Virus record (IMG/VR): IMGVR_UViG_3300003691_000010
Location: 1 to 48,453 of that record
Length of the DNA: 48,453 bases
Reading direction: 5' to 3' (one strand)
Source: a virus
Positions within the stretch are counted from its first letter, which is position 1. The number at the start of each line of letters is the position of its first letter. Below, piece after piece: positions 24,505-32,979 of the stretch. Under the pieces are notes generated by a model. The model did not search any database. It saw nothing but the letters and a program-made list of their open reading frames with translations, and was not told the origin of the DNA. The position numbers were made by a program, and so were the translations under genes.

Positions 24505-27323
24505 TATAAGATTACAAACGTATCGCCGTTGCTCGGGGCTTCGGTTGTTGCTGTATAAGTTAGTTTTTTGGCTGTGCCGTCATAATCTGTTATATCCGTT
24601 CCTTGACCGTTTAACACGCCTGAAGTCCACTTAATAATTAACCCGTTATAGTGGTCGTCTGTTGCTTCAGTTAAGTCTGTTGTCATTTCTGTTGTCGATA
24701 AGGTGCCGGTAATTGCTGCACCTGGCGTTATTGCTAAAGCTGATTTTTGTAAGTTAGTCGCTGCAGTTGTATTGCCGTCTATCTGGTCGGTGTTGGCAGT
24801 AACTCTATTTGTTATTGTTGAAACTGTTGGTATGACTGCCCCAATATGCGTTGTATTTGCCAATATTACGGGGCTGGCCGGTATCATTACATAACCTGAT
24901 GTTGAGTCAGGAGTTACGCCCCACGCCTTATCTAATGTTGCAATTTTAGTTGTACCATCGTAATCAATCACTATTCCCGCCTGATCGTCACCCGTACCAG
25001 ACCGAATAAAAACAATCTGACCCACATAAACATCATCTATTGAGCTTGCTAGCGTATTGAGGGTAATTGTTGTTGATGTGCCTGCCTGAGCGTTTCCTTC
25101 ATTAACATGCTCCCTACCTGCATTTGTCGTAATAGTGAATACTGAAGTGGCGTCTGGTGTTACTTTCCAGTTCCTATCAACAGTGGCGACTTTAGTCGCC
25201 CCCATATACTGAAGAATTAATCTCGATTGACCGGCACCAGTCCCTGATACAATCGTCACATCTGAAGGGTCATAAGTACCATCAACTGATGATGCTCCGG
25301 TTGACAGTGTTATTGTATTTGTCGAGCCGGCTTGAGCGGTATCTGTGAAGATTACAACCGAATCAATAACATCTCTAACGCGCTTTCCAGCAGAATTAAT
25401 TATATTATGGGTTGCGCCTGTTAGCACTCTATCCCATATTGCCTTGGCTATTTCTACCATTCCAATTGACGTTGATGCAATTGCGTCTAAACCTGTCGAT
25501 GATAGAGAATAACCTGTTTTATCACTGTTGGTTCCTACTGTCACACTATCAGCAGTAAAATCAAAGTATGCAGACGCCATTAGTGTTCTAGCATTAAATT
25601 GTGCGACTGATGGTGGGACTACTGTGTTAGCAGAATCTGTACCTCTCATGGTCGCAGTGTCAACGCCATCTGTTCCGCGCATAGTTGCGGTATCAACTCC
25701 GTCAGTACCCCTCATTGCTGTGGTTGGTATTGCATCAACTTTAGTTGTGTTGTCATCTGCTGTAATTGTTACGCCGCCAGTATTGGTTACTTTCCAGTCT
25801 CCTCGCTGATTGACCGTCCCACTTGAAGATGCGGCATAAATTATTTGGCCTTTTCCGCTTATACTAAATAAATCAGTACCAAGCGCATTAAGATTGCTGA
25901 TTTCTATGCCTTGCTCATACCCTGGCATTGTTAAATTAACATTCGCTACAGTTGCACCTGTATCAATTTCAGGGGTTAATGCGCCTGCAATAGACGAGTG
26001 ACACATTGCTAGCTCATAATCTCCGGCCGCTGAGAATGTTATTATACTATTTAACCCGCTATTTTTGGCAACGAAGGGAACTAAGGTGCACAAACCCATC
26101 TCGCAACCATCAAACTCAGGCCTTACTGCTCCCGTTCCGATACCGCTAACTACCGCACCTTGGAAATGCGCTCCCGATATCGATTGATTTCCTAGTTGCA
26201 GAGTCCAGTTATCTCCAAACAGTGAAAAGTTATCACTAGCTCCAGTTAATGCAATTGTTGATCCGTTTACAATGTGAAAGTCTGTTATACCAAGACTTGC
26301 CGAAAGAGTTAGTGCTGCAGCCCATGTTGATACAGGGTTATCTGCAACCCCATCAACGAAAGGCTCGGTGTTGGTATTTGATGCACCGGTATTAACCCAT
26401 ATCGACCCTCCAGCATAACCAACTGATCTTGAAGTGGATGATTTTGATACAAACACCTGATCGGTATCAAAGCTTGAGCTTGTTAATCCTGTGTTGTTAA
26501 TGCGAACCTGAACCTGACCTGTAATATCAGAAACAACCATATTAGAAAACATAGTGAATGTATGCACCACATCACTTGATGAATTTGTCCCGACTAGAGT
26601 ACCTAGTTGAATCCAGACTGGAGATGCGTCTGTCCCTGTATTGGCTGAAATTATAAAGCTGTCATTATTGCTATTATATACTCCAGTAAAAGTAACACTT
26701 ACTGGTGCTGCATCACCACCTATATCAAATTTATAAATCGCGTCAAGCGTGCCTGCGGCATCAGTTAATTCATGACGAGTACCATCTAGCGGAACTGTAG
26801 CATCCTCATCATTAACCTCCGACCCGGTTGTTAATGTAAAGCCGTTTGGTGCAGCGATAGTTGATACATTAATAGCTGCACCGACATTTGCGATCTGACT
26901 AAGACTATCGTTGAGCGCTGAGTTACCGAACACTGAGTCGTTTACAATTGCGTAACTATCCCCTGTTTGCGCTGTTCCACCTAAATTATTGAACGTGCCG
27001 GTTAATAAAGCATCAAATGCAGTTGCGGTTAATACTGTATAAACTGATTTTACAGCTAGAGCGCCAGCAACATGAACATAAATCTCAAGCATTCCTGCGG
27101 TATCTGAATCTGTTGCGTCTAGTGTACACTGATAAACGCCATTAGATATTACAGTTGCACCACCTGAGTTTTTATTAATTAAGGTTGTTCCGCCGTGCTT
27201 TCTGATTTTAATATCAGTATTAGCAATAGTTAAACCACCTTCCTCGGTATCTCCATCGGTTGAATCTAGGAACTGACCTAAACTGATCTCTTGGCTTGCC
27301 GTTGATTGTCTTAAATATTGCAT
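24504..27323 (-). CDS. Large fibre/appendage structural protein, 939 aa
   Basis: Residues 1-105 look like a BppU-type N-terminal domain found in siphophage appendages. The middle is a long beta-rich region with beta-helix-like coils (about 340-520). Three 11-residue repeats, MRGTDGVDTAT, lie near 535-565. The C-terminal 280 residues hold three divergent copies of a ~70-residue beta domain with YDGTTKIATL-type cores. Virion surface fibre or adhesin is likely. It is unusual that it lies between lysis genes and terminase, far from the tail cluster. Confidence 0.65.
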   Translation of the reverse strand: MQYLRQSTASQEISLGQFLDSTDGDTEEGGLTIANTDIKIRKHGGTTLINKNSGGATVISNGVYQCTLDATDSDTAGMLEIYVHVAGALAVKSVYTVLTATAFDALLTGTFNNLGGTAQTGDSYAIVNDSVFGNSALNDSLSQIANVGAAINVSTIAAPNGFTLTTGSEVNDEDATVPLDGTRHELTDAAGTLDAIYKFDIGGDAAPVSVTFTGVYNSNNDSFIISANTGTDASPVWIQLGTLVGTNSSSDVVHTFTMFSNMVVSDITGQVQVRINNTGLTSSSFDTDQVFVSKSSTSRSVGYAGGSIWVNTGASNTNTEPFVDGVADNPVSTWAAALTLSASLGITDFHIVNGSTIALTGASDNFSLFGDNWTLQLGNQSISGAHFQGAVVSGIGTGAVRPEFDGCEMGLCTLVPFVAKNSGLNSIITFSAAGDYELAMCHSSIAGALTPEIDTGATVANVNLTMPGYEQGIEISNLNALGTDLFSISGKGQIIYAASSSGTVNQRGDWKVTNTGGVTITADDNTTKVDAIPTTAMRGTDGVDTATMRGTDGVDTATMRGTDSANTVVPPSVAQFNARTLMASAYFDFTADSVTVGTNSDKTGYSLSSTGLDAIASTSIGMVEIAKAIWDRVLTGATHNIINSAGKRVRDVIDSVVIFTDTAQAGSTNTITLSTGASSVDGTYDPSDVTIVSGTGAGQSRLILQYMGATKVATVDRNWKVTPDATSVFTITTNAGREHVNEGNAQAGTSTTITLNTLASSIDDVYVGQIVFIRSGTGDDQAGIVIDYDGTTKIATLDKAWGVTPDSTSGYVMIPASPVILANTTHIGAVIPTVSTITNRVTANTDQIDGNTTAATNLQKSALAITPGAAITGTLSTTEMTTDLTEATDDHYNGLIIKWTSGVLNGQGTDITDYDGTAKKLTYTATTEAPSNGDTFVIL

Positions 27324-28322
27324 TTATCTTACGCCCTGATTTCTAAGATGATTCATTATAACAGGTATTGTAACCCCACCTACTCCAACATCCTGAAAAG
27401 CACCCATATCCCAGTTAGAACCTTTCGACACGCCAAGGCAATCAGTAGAAAATGGAAATAGCGAATCAGATGTTAAATCAGTTCCTAATGTTACCACATC
27501 GGCGTCACCGGTTGAATAATCATCATTAACCGCATCAGTGTAAGTAACCGTTTTACTTCTGTGCGCCGTATTTGGGCTTGTTGCGTCTGATGATAAATTA
27601 TTGTCAGTTGTAAATGTGCCATTCGTTGAGTAATCCGTAGTGCTTCCTGTAATTATATTGTTAAATATTCTAGAGCTGGCAGCATGTGTTGACGAGGTAA
27701 AAATACCTATATCGTTGCCAGGTAAAGTATTATTATATATTGCTAAAATTGCATTGGAATTACTGCCAGTTAAATCTAAAGCTCTATGACCAAAATCATA
27801 AAATACATTATTGACCACAGCAACTAAATCTGCAACAGTTCCGGTTGATACAAATTCAAATCCTCTCTTATTTGCGCCAGCACTTCCTTCACCAATATTA
27901 TTAATAGCCTGTATGGATCTTGTTGCTTTAATGCAAGTACTTCCTATATGATCTACTTTGAACTGTAACCCATCAGTAACAGTAAAAGGAATTTCTATTG
28001 AAATTAAATCTTGATAGTTTCCAGAGGTGATTTTATGATAATTACTTGCATTAAAAGCAGCCGTTCGTGACACTTGCGCTGATATTGTTACAAAATGTGT
28101 AGCGTCCACTGTCCAGCTAGCTGCATCAAAAGTAGTTGCGCCTGAATCAGCCCCACCAAAACACTGAAAATCCAAGCTAGCTGCTAATGTTATATCTCCC
28201 TGCTCAGCTGCTTCTGCTACCGTCAAGCTATTATAAGCGTGGGATCCATCGCCACTAGAATCAGTGTTAGTAGTTCCATCGCCACCCGCATCAGCCGTTG
28301 TTCTAACAAAAACATCAGTCAT
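27324..28322 (-). CDS. Beta-helix virion structural protein, 332 aa
   Basis: Repeated short beta segments (AILAIYNNTL, SSRIFNNIITGS, VVNNVFYDFG) are typical of parallel beta-helix fibres. It ends with PVIMNHLRNQGVR, a short C-terminal signature seen in some virion proteins. It starts one base beyond the 939-aa gene's upstream border, so the two are probably co-assembled. Enzymatic activity cannot be judged. Confidence 0.6.
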   Translation of the reverse strand: MTDVFVRTTADAGGDGTTNTDSSGDGSHAYNSLTVAEAAEQGDITLAASLDFQCFGGADSGATTFDAASWTVDATHFVTISAQVSRTAAFNASNYHKITSGNYQDLISIEIPFTVTDGLQFKVDHIGSTCIKATRSIQAINNIGEGSAGANKRGFEFVSTGTVADLVAVVNNVFYDFGHRALDLTGSNSNAILAIYNNTLPGNDIGIFTSSTHAASSRIFNNIITGSTTDYSTNGTFTTDNNLSSDATSPNTAHRSKTVTYTDAVNDDYSTGDADVVTLGTDLTSDSLFPFSTDCLGVSKGSNWDMGAFQDVGVGGVTIPVIMNHLRNQGVR

Positions 28323-28744
28323 TATAAATCATCTTCTGTTATAACGATGAGCGTGTCTTGAGTGTCATCTTCTTCCACATTTACAATCCTTCTAACTAAT
28401 ACGCTTTTTAATTGCTCCCATGTGCCAGTAACCTCTTTATTATCTCTCAACTCATCCTTGATTGATTTTGGCACTAAAGAATAATCAATCGACCATCTTC
28501 GCCTTCGTATTACTCTCATATTAGCTAAATTACTAGCGTCTTTTATTTCTGAACAAAGACCAAGCTTGAGTCTTCTTAGTAATATATCTGGAGGAGCTTT
28601 ATCCGGCACATCATTAATCTTAATCATTACAAGTCTAGGATGCCTGCAAGGACTACTACCCTGTAACGAAACTTCAACTATATCACCTGGTCGGTAAGTC
28701 GAACCCTCCGCAGGATCAGCTAATATTATCAGGCAAATATCCAT
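28322..28744 (-). CDS. Hypothetical virion-region protein, 140 aa
   Basis: Overlaps the next gene by one base and the previous by 29 bases. Contains EGSTYRPGDIVEVSL and a basic VIRRRRWSIDY segment. No family recognised; context suggests structure or assembly. Confidence 0.55.
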   Translation of the reverse strand: MDICLIILADPAEGSTYRPGDIVEVSLQGSSPCRHPRLVMIKINDVPDKAPPDILLRRLKLGLCSEIKDASNLANMRVIRRRRWSIDYSLVPKSIKDELRDNKEVTGTWEQLKSVLVRRIVNVEEDDTQDTLIVITEDDL

Positions 28745-29219
28745 ACTTTATCCTGTAGGGTTTAAGGGCAACTTCCACTTCTTCAGTTTTATGAATATCC
28801 CAAAGATCATAACCTATAGGATCTTTAAGCACACTTCCAACCGGTTTATTTTCGTAATGTTTTATTAATGTAGTGCCACAATGCACGGCTACTTTTTTTA
28901 ATTCTCCCTGGAAATCATCCGCATTTAATCTTAAATAAGTAACATCAAATAGTTTTTCTAACCTATCAAGTAAATCCCAATAAGTTACACAGAGTTTTAG
29001 TGTTTGATCAAACCCTTCAAGATTTCTGCTGAAATGAGTAGAAACCCATTGTAAAGCAGGATCTCTCATAGGAATCACGGCTTTTCCAGACTCCCACTGC
29101 AAATCTTCATATAATGCAGGCTCACTATGATACTGTCGATAATTAACCCCTAAGCTCTCCAGAAAGCCTCCGGTAAATCTAGTACCTGTATTAGGTACGC
29201 TTAGCAAAATAACAGTCAT
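28716..29219 (-). CDS. Sulfotransferase-like P-loop protein, 167 aa
   Basis: ILLSVPNTGTRFTGGFLES at the N-terminus resembles the sulfotransferase 5'-phosphosulfate loop (P-x-x-G-T/S-x-x), and VIPMRDPALQWVSTHFSRN near 49-68 resembles the 3'-phosphate-binding R-x-P...S motif. The size is small for that family (usually above 200 aa). If functional it would transfer sulfate from PAPS to a carbohydrate or protein. It sits among fibre genes, so a virion or host-surface target is possible. Kinase-like P-loop is the alternative. Confidence 0.5.
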   Translation of the reverse strand: MTVILLSVPNTGTRFTGGFLESLGVNYRQYHSEPALYEDLQWESGKAVIPMRDPALQWVSTHFSRNLEGFDQTLKLCVTYWDLLDRLEKLFDVTYLRLNADDFQGELKKVAVHCGTTLIKHYENKPVGSVLKDPIGYDLWDIHKTEEVEVALKPYRIKYGYLPDNIS

Positions 29220-29226
29220 AATCTAC

Positions 29227-29685
29227 CTAATTAATTGTTTTTGTTACTGTATTTGATGCGCTTGATTCTATATTATTTACTACTGCTGTCACGTAAAAAC
29301 TGTGATTTCCAGTAGGTAAACTAACCACGTGCGTTGATTTATCGCCAGTCAGGGTTACAGGTTCATCGTTGATATAAATCCTAAATTCATCTATTTTATC
29401 TATTTTTGTGTTGTCTGTGAATTCTGTGGGCGCATCCCATGATATAACTGTTTCGTTGCTTTCTTGAGTTACATTAACTCGAATGTCAGGCTGTTGACAA
29501 TAGTAAGTCCCGGCGCTTAAATTACTGGCTTTCTGTAAGCATCTGGCGTAATCAGTTGAACCAGTGACACCCTCGACTTTATTTTTATTTTCATCTAACA
29601 AGATGATTAACGGTTTGTTATATGTGTATTCAGCAAGCGCGCCAAAACTTGCAAACATTAAAGCTAAGATAATATATTTAACCAT
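29227..29685 (-). CDS. Exported FN3-like protein, 152 aa
   Basis: The first 19 residues form a clear signal peptide (VKYIILALMFASFGALA, cleavage before EY). C49 and C63 could form a disulfide. Residues 70-150 look like a fibronectin type III domain (ISWDAPTE, FRIYIND, SFYVTAVVN). Export from the infected cell or placement in the periplasm is predicted; possibly lysis or host-surface related. Confidence 0.65.
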   Translation of the reverse strand: MVKYIILALMFASFGALAEYTYNKPLIILLDENKNKVEGVTGSTDYARCLQKASNLSAGTYYCQQPDIRVNVTQESNETVISWDAPTEFTDNTKIDKIDEFRIYINDEPVTLTGDKSTHVVSLPTGNHSFYVTAVVNNIESSASNTVTKTIN

Positions 29686-29786
29686 TATTTACCCTTCATT
29701 CTCTCGTTATATTCTTTATTCCGCTTTAAATATCGCGCCTTTATGATGTGCTTTACTTCATCTAGATCAGTTTTTGTGTTCTTCAT
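29685..29786 (-). CDS. Small basic protein, 33 aa
   Basis: ATG 29786 overlaps the end of the lipoprotein gene, and its TAA overlaps the next ATG (TAATG). Helical and basic. Probably real because of coupling on both sides. Confidence 0.5.
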   Translation of the reverse strand: MKNTKTDLDEVKHIIKARYLKRNKEYNERMKGK

Positions 29787-30072
29787 TATGCGTATTTAAC
29801 AATGTGTTTACTCGCTCTTGCCTTAGCTTACAGTCGTTTTGATTGCGGTAAATCTTACGGCCTACAGATTCAATCATGCGGTCTTTTGTCGTTAGGTTTT
29901 TAGTATCTAACGGCTTTGGGAATACGTTAATCTTTTCTTCATTAGTTAGCTTTTTAAAATTGCAGTTATGCGGCAAGATTAATGGATCGTGTATTTTCTT
30001 ATGTTTAACAGTTGTACAGCTACTAAATATTGTCACGCCAATCAGAATCATCAAAATCTTTAATTTCTGCAT
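29767..30072 (-). CDS. Outer-membrane spanin candidate (Rz1-like lipoprotein)
   Basis: 101 aa. The signal sequence ends in a lipobox-like IFSSC with C19 as the lipidation site, followed by a polar, mostly helical chain. It overlaps the membrane-anchored gene before it by 50 bases in another frame, the typical Rz/Rz1 arrangement. It would link with the inner-membrane partner to fuse membranes in the last lysis step. It is longer and less Pro-rich than lambda Rz1. Confidence 0.55.
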   Translation of the reverse strand: MQKLKILMILIGVTIFSSCTTVKHKKIHDPLILPHNCNFKKLTNEEKINVFPKPLDTKNLTTKDRMIESVGRKIYRNQNDCKLRQERVNTLLNTHNEEHKN

Positions 30073-30259
30073 CTTCTTTCGCCTCCGCTTTGATTTCGGC
30101 TTTTTTGACTGCTTTTTGAATAGTGTCTAACTCCTCATGAGCTGCGTTTTCTTCTTCGAGGTTTTCAATTTTATGCGCTTGAAATTTATTTTTAACAAAA
30201 TAATACCCCAATAAGGTAAGCAAAAGACCACTGATTTTAATCCATAATCCTTTAAGCAT
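30023..30259 (-). CDS. Inner-membrane spanin candidate (Rz-like)
   Basis: 78 aa. An N-terminal membrane segment (LWIKISGLLLTLLGYYFV) is followed by a charged coiled coil to the end (IENLEEENAAHEELD, KKAEIKAEAKEDAEIK). This is the i-spanin layout. The overlap with a lipoprotein gene in a different frame supports it. Confidence 0.55.
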   Translation of the reverse strand: MLKGLWIKISGLLLTLLGYYFVKNKFQAHKIENLEEENAAHEELDTIQKAVKKAEIKAEAKEDAEIKDFDDSDWRDNI

Positions 30260-30459
30260 TACTTATCATCCAGAGATTTATCAGTGGTTTCTCGTGAATA
30301 CCACGCTAAAGCAGCGAAGAAAGCCAGTACATAAGGGTAGTTGCCGTTTAAAACTTCTCTTAATGTATTTGAGTACATAGTCATAAAACCCACGATAGAG
30401 GGCGCTATGGAGGTTAACCAGATAGTTTTTGATTTAAGTCTTTTCTTTAACCAGTTCAT
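30259..30459 (-). CDS. Small membrane protein, holin candidate 1
   Basis: 66 aa with a basic start and two likely membrane segments (IWLTSIAPSIVGFMTMY and YVLAFFAALAW), then a charged tail. It sits between the spanins and the endopeptidase genes. Holins make the inner-membrane hole; the pair at 31035 is an alternative. Confidence 0.55.
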   Translation of the reverse strand: MNWLKKRLKSKTIWLTSIAPSIVGFMTMYSNTLREVLNGNYPYVLAFFAALAWYSRETTDKSLDDK

Positions 30460-30545
30460 TGCCCTTCCTTTGTGCTTATAGCTCCGCCACCACCTTCAAT
30501 AACAGGGTCGTGACCGTCAATTATTAATTCGTAATCGTCTCTCAT
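30456..30545 (-). CDS. Tiny Gly-rich protein, 29 aa
   Basis: ATG at 30545, two bases before the upstream stop, and ATGA overlap with the holin candidate. Contains GHDPVIEGGGGA. Coupling suggests it is real; role unknown. Confidence 0.45.
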   Translation of the reverse strand: MRDDYELIIDGHDPVIEGGGGAISTKEGQ

Positions 30546-30546
30546 A

Positions 30547-31038
30547 TCATTCAACCTCAATATTTAAATATTCGATAGGCTCAACAAAACCATCACCTAT
30601 TATACACTCAATGTGAGCGTGAGGGGTTATTGCTGTTTTGTGAGTCTTATCTGCCGGGTAAATCTTTGTTAAATCCTGCGCTATGCCAATTGGATCGCCT
30701 TTCTTTACTCTATCATGCAGGGCTACTGATGGCGCTATGTAAAATAATCGCACCTTAACGCCTTGAAAATCGGTTATCTGAACGTATCTTAAGTTTCGTT
30801 TACGTCGATGCTTTGTTTTCTTTTCGTCGCTCCAAGATGGGTTGCAGGGGCTTTGTGAGTATGGGTAGCCTATTTTTGTTACTTCACCGTCACAAAATGC
30901 AACTTCTGAATTTAGTGGTTTGTTGATTAGGTCAACACCGTTGTGATATATTTTGTTGCCTTCATCATCCTCACCTCTTGAAGCCTGCCATGCTCCGGAA
31001 CCCCATGAATCTTGGCCGCGTATTTTTCTGGCAGTCAC
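30547..31038 (-). CDS. M23-type endopeptidase, endolysin candidate
   Basis: 163 aa. YHNGVDLI supplies the zinc ligands H32 and D36, and TPHAHIE supplies H140 and H142, the order of LytM/M23 peptidases. Such enzymes cut peptidoglycan cross-bridges. No signal peptide is visible, so it likely needs a holin. It is the only cell-wall hydrolase recognised in the window and is embedded in the lysis module. Confidence 0.75.
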   Translation of the reverse strand: MTARKIRGQDSWGSGAWQASRGEDDEGNKIYHNGVDLINKPLNSEVAFCDGEVTKIGYPYSQSPCNPSWSDEKKTKHRRKRNLRYVQITDFQGVKVRLFYIAPSVALHDRVKKGDPIGIAQDLTKIYPADKTHKTAITPHAHIECIIGDGFVEPIEYLNIEVE

Positions 31039-31283
31039 TCGTTAAGCTCCTTTTCCATTAACTTAACTTTCAATTCGTGCTCTTTTTTTTCTCTTCTGGA
31101 TTTCTTTATTTGAATAATTACAAGAATGACCGACCCTATTAAGCCGATAATACCCGACATTAAGCTTATATTTGCCTCTACCCAATGGAAAAAACCGCTA
31201 ACCGTTGTTAGGCTTGTCACTGTTATTGCTGTTTTGGGATGCTGAGCTATCTCTTGAACTGAGCTTATTATTAAGTTCTTCAA
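31035..31283 (-). CDS. Holin candidate 2, 82 aa
   Basis: Two membrane segments (about 18-36 and 41-58: ISLMSGIIGLIGSVILVII) and a highly charged C-terminus (KKSRREKKEHELKVK), a typical class II holin. The ATG overlaps the upstream stop by 4 bases and precedes the M23 gene directly. Confidence 0.6.
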   Translation of the reverse strand: MKNLIISSVQEIAQHPKTAITVTSLTTVSGFFHWVEANISLMSGIIGLIGSVILVIIQIKKSRREKKEHELKVKLMEKELNE

Positions 31284-31380
31284 TTTCTAATCGCCTTTTT
31301 GTTTGTTCGCAAAGCGATCTTGCTCGTATGATAATGAGGATGAAAATTGCTATGTAGGTTATTATTTCTATAAATCCCAC
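31198..31380 (-). CDS. Single-span membrane protein, about 60 aa, out-of-frame overlap
   Basis: GTG 31380 is preferred because AAAGGTGG lies five bases upstream. An N-terminal membrane segment (IITYIAIFILIII) is followed by coiled coil and a Ser/Asn-rich tail. It overlaps the 159-aa gene by about 100 bases and the holin by 86 bases, in another frame. An accessory holin, anti-holin or i-spanin is possible. Confidence 0.45.
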   Translation of the reverse strand: MGFIEIITYIAIFILIIIRARSLCEQTKRRLEIEELNNKLSSRDSSASQNSNNSDKPNNG

Positions 31381-31759
31381 CAGAACCACCTTTAAAGACA
31401 GTAAATAGTAAAACCGCTAAGAATAGCGATTCACATAAAAAGTTATAGATAAAGTGTTCAATATACGCATTATAGATAATCAATCCAAATAAATTCATAT
31501 AAATAAGCCACACACAAGCTCTCTGTAATATTCGAATTAACCCCGTAGGTTTTGATATGGTTGATAAAAAATGAATTATTGATAAATCTATAAGTGCAGC
31601 ACCTAAATAATAATCAGAGCCGACAAGGTAATAAATTTTGTTATGAAAGAATTGAAAAAAACCGCATATAGCGGCAAAAATTAAGATTGATATCCTATTT
31701 TGATCAAGGTGCAGCATACAGCTAGCACCTATAAGAAAAATTAAGACCGCAGTGTGCAT
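31280..31759 (-). CDS. Polytopic membrane protein, 159 aa
   Basis: Four or five hydrophobic segments (VLIFLIGASCML, ISILIFAAICGFF, LGAALIDLSIIHFL, YMNLFGLIIYNAY, LFLAVLLFTVF) and a polar C-terminus. First sizable gene of the lysis module. It may help host lysis or superinfection control; no family recognised. Confidence 0.6.
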   Translation of the reverse strand: MHTAVLIFLIGASCMLHLDQNRISILIFAAICGFFQFFHNKIYYLVGSDYYLGAALIDLSIIHFLSTISKPTGLIRILQRACVWLIYMNLFGLIIYNAYIEHFIYNFLCESLFLAVLLFTVFKGGSGGIYRNNNLHSNFHPHYHTSKIALRTNKKAIRN

Positions 31760-31830
31760 CAGTTAACCTTTGGTTTTGTCTCGCCGCCATCACCTGGTTT
31801 GGGTTTGGTTTGACCTTCTCCGTTCTTCAT
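31759..31830 (-). CDS. Tiny Pro/Lys-rich protein, 23 aa
   Basis: Both ends overlap neighbours (TAATG upstream, TGATG downstream). Sequence of KPKPGDGGETKPK type. Probably translated by coupling; function unknown. Confidence 0.4.
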   Translation of the reverse strand: MKNGEGQTKPKPGDGGETKPKVN

Positions 31831-31988
31831 TAAGCTACCTTTTTTAATTCACAGTTTTCAAAAGTCAAATCTATAGAGTTAACACTAGCTACAGCCAGCG
31901 CTATCTCTTTGCCACCAAATCCCCAAATATGATCTTCACCATCTTTGAGAATGAGCCAGCCGTATGTATACAGCCGTAAAGTAAACAT
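31830..31988 (-). CDS. Hypothetical protein, 52 aa
   Basis: Protein-like sequence (GWLILKDGEDHIWGFGGKE) from ATG 31988, ending in TAATG overlap. No ribosome site right before this ATG; AAGG lies before another ATG 14 bases upstream in a different frame. First gene after the predicted lysis promoter. Confidence 0.5.
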   Translation of the reverse strand: MFTLRLYTYGWLILKDGEDHIWGFGGKEIALAVASVNSIDLTFENCELKKVA

Positions 31989-32027
31989 TGTATCGACATT
32001 TTAAAACCTTGGTTGATTTGAGTCACC

Positions 32028-32056
32028 ATTTTAACTTATTGATTGACAAAGCACAA
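32028..32056 (-). promoter_or_regulatory. Sigma70-like promoter for lysis/terminase operon
   Basis: On the - strand: TTGTGC, 17 bases, TAAAAT, about 40 bases before the first lysis-region gene. The 32000-32117 gap carries no gene but also holds an orphan copy of the GGGGAAAATT start-site repeat. Confidence 0.45.
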
Positions 32057-32117
32057 ATGAGTTAAATTGACGGCAACTACTAATTATTGAAAAGTTAGTA
32101 TTTAATTTTCCCCGTAA

Positions 32118-32396
32118 CTATTTTAATTGATCTTCTTTCCATTTTGCGCCAGCTTTAAAACCTATTTCTAGGCTAGTAATGCTGCAAGCCATAGCTACAC
32201 CAGTTTTAGAGAATTCTTTTATCGCCTCTTCGACTGTTTCAGGTTTGACTCTATACTCACTTTCACACCAATCCCATAAAGGATTTATCAAAGTGTGCCA
32301 TTCACCACCTTCTTGACTTTGCTGTATGACTTTACCTGCTTCAGAAGCCTGCATAACCATAATTTTTCCTGCAGTCGTACTTGTGTTAATGCTCAT
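32118..32396 (-). CDS. Hypothetical phage protein, 92 aa
   Basis: ATG 32396 follows the GGGGAAAATTTTT start-site repeat. NPLWDWCESEYRVKPETVEEA is a pattern seen in small phage proteins with a W-x-CE-x-YR motif. Function unknown. Confidence 0.65.
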   Translation of the reverse strand: MSINTSTTAGKIMVMQASEAGKVIQQSQEGGEWHTLINPLWDWCESEYRVKPETVEEAIKEFSKTGVAMACSITSLEIGFKAGAKWKEDQLK

Positions 32397-32410
32397 AAAA
32401 ATTTTCCCCA

Positions 32411-32671
32411 TTAGTTAAGTTTCTTTCGTTTTAATTTAATCGGCTTACCAACAAACCACGCTATAGCCTCTTTCTTTGCATCTTTTAAGCACTCTGCATC
32501 AAGACGGTAAACACCTCGTTCACTTGTTGATAGGTTTGTCTTAGACGCCATAAAACCGCTACAAGAAAGCCAAACAGAAAGTTTAATCATGTCGCCATTA
32601 TCCGCTTTTGATGTAGCAAAACATTCAATCCAGTTCGGATCATCTTCTATTTTAATTCTTTCAAACTGCAT
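32411..32671 (-). CDS. Hypothetical protein, 86 aa
   Basis: Starts behind CGGAAATTTTT, a variant of the shared start-site repeat. Mixed alpha/beta with a basic C-terminus (GKPIKLKRKKLN). No family recognised. Confidence 0.6.
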   Translation of the reverse strand: MQFERIKIEDDPNWIECFATSKADNGDMIKLSVWLSCSGFMASKTNLSTSERGVYRLDAECLKDAKKEAIAWFVGKPIKLKRKKLN

Positions 32672-32689
32672 AAAAATTTCCGGTTAAGG

Positions 32690-32968
32690 TTAGAGCAAGT
32701 TTTTCACAAGCTCGATGTTGGTTGGATGGGCGCTCAAACTATCACCATGTCGGTAGAAGGCTCTCTCAGTTTTAAAGCCAAACCTTTTATTCCACTTCTT
32801 TTGAATTCTGAGGTGATATTTTGTTTTAGTCATCCAAGTTTTAAGTTTGTGCTTTCTCACTGGTACTTCACAAAATACCGGTAAAAATGTATTTGATATT
32901 AGTCTGATTCCGCAAATCTGATCAGCAAAACCTCTCATTAAATGTTCTGGCATAGTTCCAATTGACAT
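32690..32968 (-). CDS. Hypothetical basic protein, 92 aa
   Basis: ATG 32968 behind AGGAAACTTTGAC. Basic central segment (RKHKLKTWMTKTKYHLRIQKK, about 38-58). May bind nucleic acid; no family recognised. Confidence 0.6.
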   Translation of the reverse strand: MSIGTMPEHLMRGFADQICGIRLISNTFLPVFCEVPVRKHKLKTWMTKTKYHLRIQKKWNKRFGFKTERAFYRHGDSLSAHPTNIELVKNLL

Positions 32969-32979
32969 GTCAAAGTTTC

